Shown here one piece after another: positions 4,717 through 5,838 of a stretch of 5,838 bases of DNA. The stretch spans positions 1 through 5,838 of the forward strand of contig CAKOSD010000075.1 of NCBI GenBank assembly GCA_934101745.1. Reading direction: 5' to 3'. The DNA is from an uncultured Bacilli bacterium (GTDB taxonomy: Bacteria; Bacillota_I; Bacilli_A; RF39; UBA660). How positions within the stretch are numbered: the first letter of the stretch is position 1; each line of letters starts with the position of its first letter. The position numbers were made by a program, and so were the translations under genes. The notes under the pieces were generated by a model. The model ran no database searches, had not been told where the DNA came from, and was given only the letters and a program-made list of their open reading frames with translations.

Positions 4717-5631
4717 ATGAAGAAGGATAATTATGTTATTGAAATTGATAATTTAAATAAAAAATATGGCAAAATTTTAGCCCTAAACAATTTAAGTTTA
4801 AATATCCCAGAGGGAAGTATTTATGGCCTTATTGGGAAAAATGGGGCCGGAAAAACGACATTAATTAGAATTTTATGTGGCTTACAATTACCTAGTGCTG
4901 GTACTTTTTCTATTTGTGGGGTTGATAGCGAGAGCAAAGAAATTTATAAAGTTCGTAAAAGATTAGGAGCCATTGTTGAAACCTGTTCTCTATATATAGA
5001 AAAGACTGCTTATGAAAATATGTCTTTACAAGCAACTTTGTGTGGAATTAAAGATAGAAAGAAAATTTTAGATTTATTAAGTCTAGTTGATTTAGAAAAT
5101 AATAATAAAAAAGTAAAAAACTATTCTTTAGGTATGAAAGAGCGTCTAGGCATAGCGATGACTTTATTAAATGATACAAAGATATTAATATTAGATGAAC
5201 CCACTAACGGATTAGATCCTATTGGTATTAACGATATTAGAAAAGTTATTTTAAAATTAAATAAAGAATATAATATTACTTTTATTATATCTAGTCATTA
5301 TTTAGATGAATTATCAAAGATTGCTACTGATTATGGAATTATCGAAAAAGGTAGTCTTATTGAGGAAATAAGTAAAAAAGATTTAATGCAAAAATTAGAA
5401 AAAAAGACTTTAATTAAAGTTAATAAAAATAAAGTTTTACAAGATTATTTTAAAAAAGAAAAAATAAAGTATAAACTAAAAGATAATGTTTTTGAAATTA
5501 GTAGCACCCTAAATATTAATAAAATGGTTGTGTTCTTAGATAATCTAAAATGTCAGGTCTTAGATATTACTAGCATCGAAGAAACGTTAGAAGATTATTT
5601 TTTAAGAAAGGTAGGTGATAAAAATGCTTAA
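4717..5631 (+). CDS. ABC transporter ATP-binding protein, BcrA/LanF-like
   Basis: A 304-aa cytoplasmic ATPase that would power the membrane protein encoded next. Motifs: Walker A GKNGAGKT (40-47), E-loop in IVETCSLY with Glu88 where most ABC proteins have the Q-loop Gln, degenerate signature YSLGMKER (136-143), Walker B ILILDE (156-161), D-loop GLDP (165-168) and H-loop His194 in SSHYLDE. The LGMKxRLGIA signature and the Glu loop are typical of the BcrA/LanF branch linked to self-protection against or resistance to peptide antibiotics such as bacitracin and lantibiotics. Residues about 215-304 form the C-terminal extension usual in this branch. Its stop overlaps the next gene's start by 8 nt, implying translational coupling. 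No two-component system or biosynthetic gene is in view, so the substrate is unknown; a general drug or peptide exporter is the safe reading. Confidence 0.93.
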   Translation: MKKDNYVIEIDNLNKKYGKILALNNLSLNIPEGSIYGLIGKNGAGKTTLIRILCGLQLPSAGTFSICGVDSESKEIYKVRKRLGAIVETCSLYIEKTAYENMSLQATLCGIKDRKKILDLLSLVDLENNNKKVKNYSLGMKERLGIAMTLLNDTKILILDEPTNGLDPIGINDIRKVILKLNKEYNITFIISSHYLDELSKIATDYGIIEKGSLIEEISKKDLMQKLEKKTLIKVNKNKVLQDYFKKEKIKYKLKDNVFEISSTLNINKMVVFLDNLKCQVLDITSIEETLEDYFLRKVGDKNA

Positions 5632-5838
5632 TTTGTTTTTAACCGACTTTCGCCGTTTAATTAAAGATAAAGTCTTTTATATTGGCCTTGTTATCTTAGC
5701 CTTTTATGGTTTTTGGGGAGTTAGAACTGCCTCTTGTTTTGATTTAGATAAATGTATTAGTATCGATGGGTCTAGTATGATAGTAACAATCCCTGCGATG
5801 ATTATCTTGTTTGTTATTTTCTTTACTAGTCTTTTTAT
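5624..5838 (+). CDS. ABC transporter permease, 5' part (runs off window)
   Basis: ATG 5624 lies inside the end of the ATPase gene (8-nt overlap in a different frame), with AGGTGAT (5613-5619) 4 nt upstream. The frame stays open for 71 codons to the window end. The N-terminus MLNLFLTDFRRLIKDK is a short basic amphipathic cytoplasmic lead, as in ABC-2 type permeases. A first membrane helix follows at about 17-33, then an outside loop (34-52) with two Cys (38 and 44) and acidic residues, then a second hydrophobic segment from 53 to the edge. This is the presumed membrane partner of the ATPase, probably forming a 2+2 exporter. The family assignment rests on context and topology; the rest of the gene is not visible. 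Confidence 0.85.
   Translation, partial: MLNLFLTDFRRLIKDKVFYIGLVILAFYGFWGVRTASCFDLDKCISIDGSSMIVTIPAMIILFVIFFTSLF

Noticed and set aside
1..5838. Alternative genetic code (TGA = Trp)
   Set aside because: No in-frame TGA occurs in any called gene and the Trp codons seen are TGG; nothing supports reassignment, though no gene here ends in TGA either.
1..5838. CRISPR array, IS element or tRNA gene
   Set aside because: No regularly spaced repeats, transposase-like frame, terminal inverted repeats or tRNA cloverleaf motifs were seen.

Overview
The window is AT-rich (roughly 30% GC by eye). All genes lie on the + strand, with strong AGGTG/AAAGGA-type ribosome binding sites, short intergenic gaps and hairpin-plus-T-tract terminators. 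This points to a low-GC member of the Bacillota, in the Bacilli/Erysipelotrichia/RF39-like range. A CotD-like small spore-coat protein suggests an endospore former, or a lineage that recently lost sporulation. All CDS stops seen are TAA or TAG, and the three Trp codons I located are TGG, so the standard bacterial code fits and TGA reassignment is neither needed nor tested.

Layout: 2-88 is the tail of an unidentified CDS. 89-293 is an AT-rich leader with a good terminator (199-224) and two promoter candidates. 294-1601 is ffh, the signal recognition particle GTPase, followed at once by a terminator. 1709-2023 is a Met/Cys/His-rich protein of about 104 aa resembling spore coat protein CotD; a sigma-E/K-like -10 lies upstream and a terminator overlaps its stop codon. 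2024-2227 holds dyad symmetries and a clear sigma-A promoter (TTGACA-17-TAAGAT). 2228-3790 is a 520-aa protein I do not recognise, closed by a strong terminator. 3962-4543 is ysxC/engB, a ribosome-assembly GTPase with its own TTGCAA-17-TATAAT promoter and a stop-overlapping terminator. 4570-4716 carries a striking GC-rich tract and another promoter. 4717-5631 is an ABC ATPase of the BcrA/LanF class, overlapping by 8 nt the start of a permease gene that runs off the window end.

Functionally the genes are mostly independent, each with its own promoter and terminator. Ffh (protein targeting) and YsxC (50S assembly) are housekeeping. The ABC ATPase and permease form an operon, probably for peptide or drug export or resistance. 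I see no CRISPR array, mobile element, rRNA or tRNA. The most open question is the 520-aa orphan and the dyads upstream of it. The most interesting organisational features are terminators starting in or right after stop codons and very short leaders. I do not see clear evidence for a wholly new multi-gene system.
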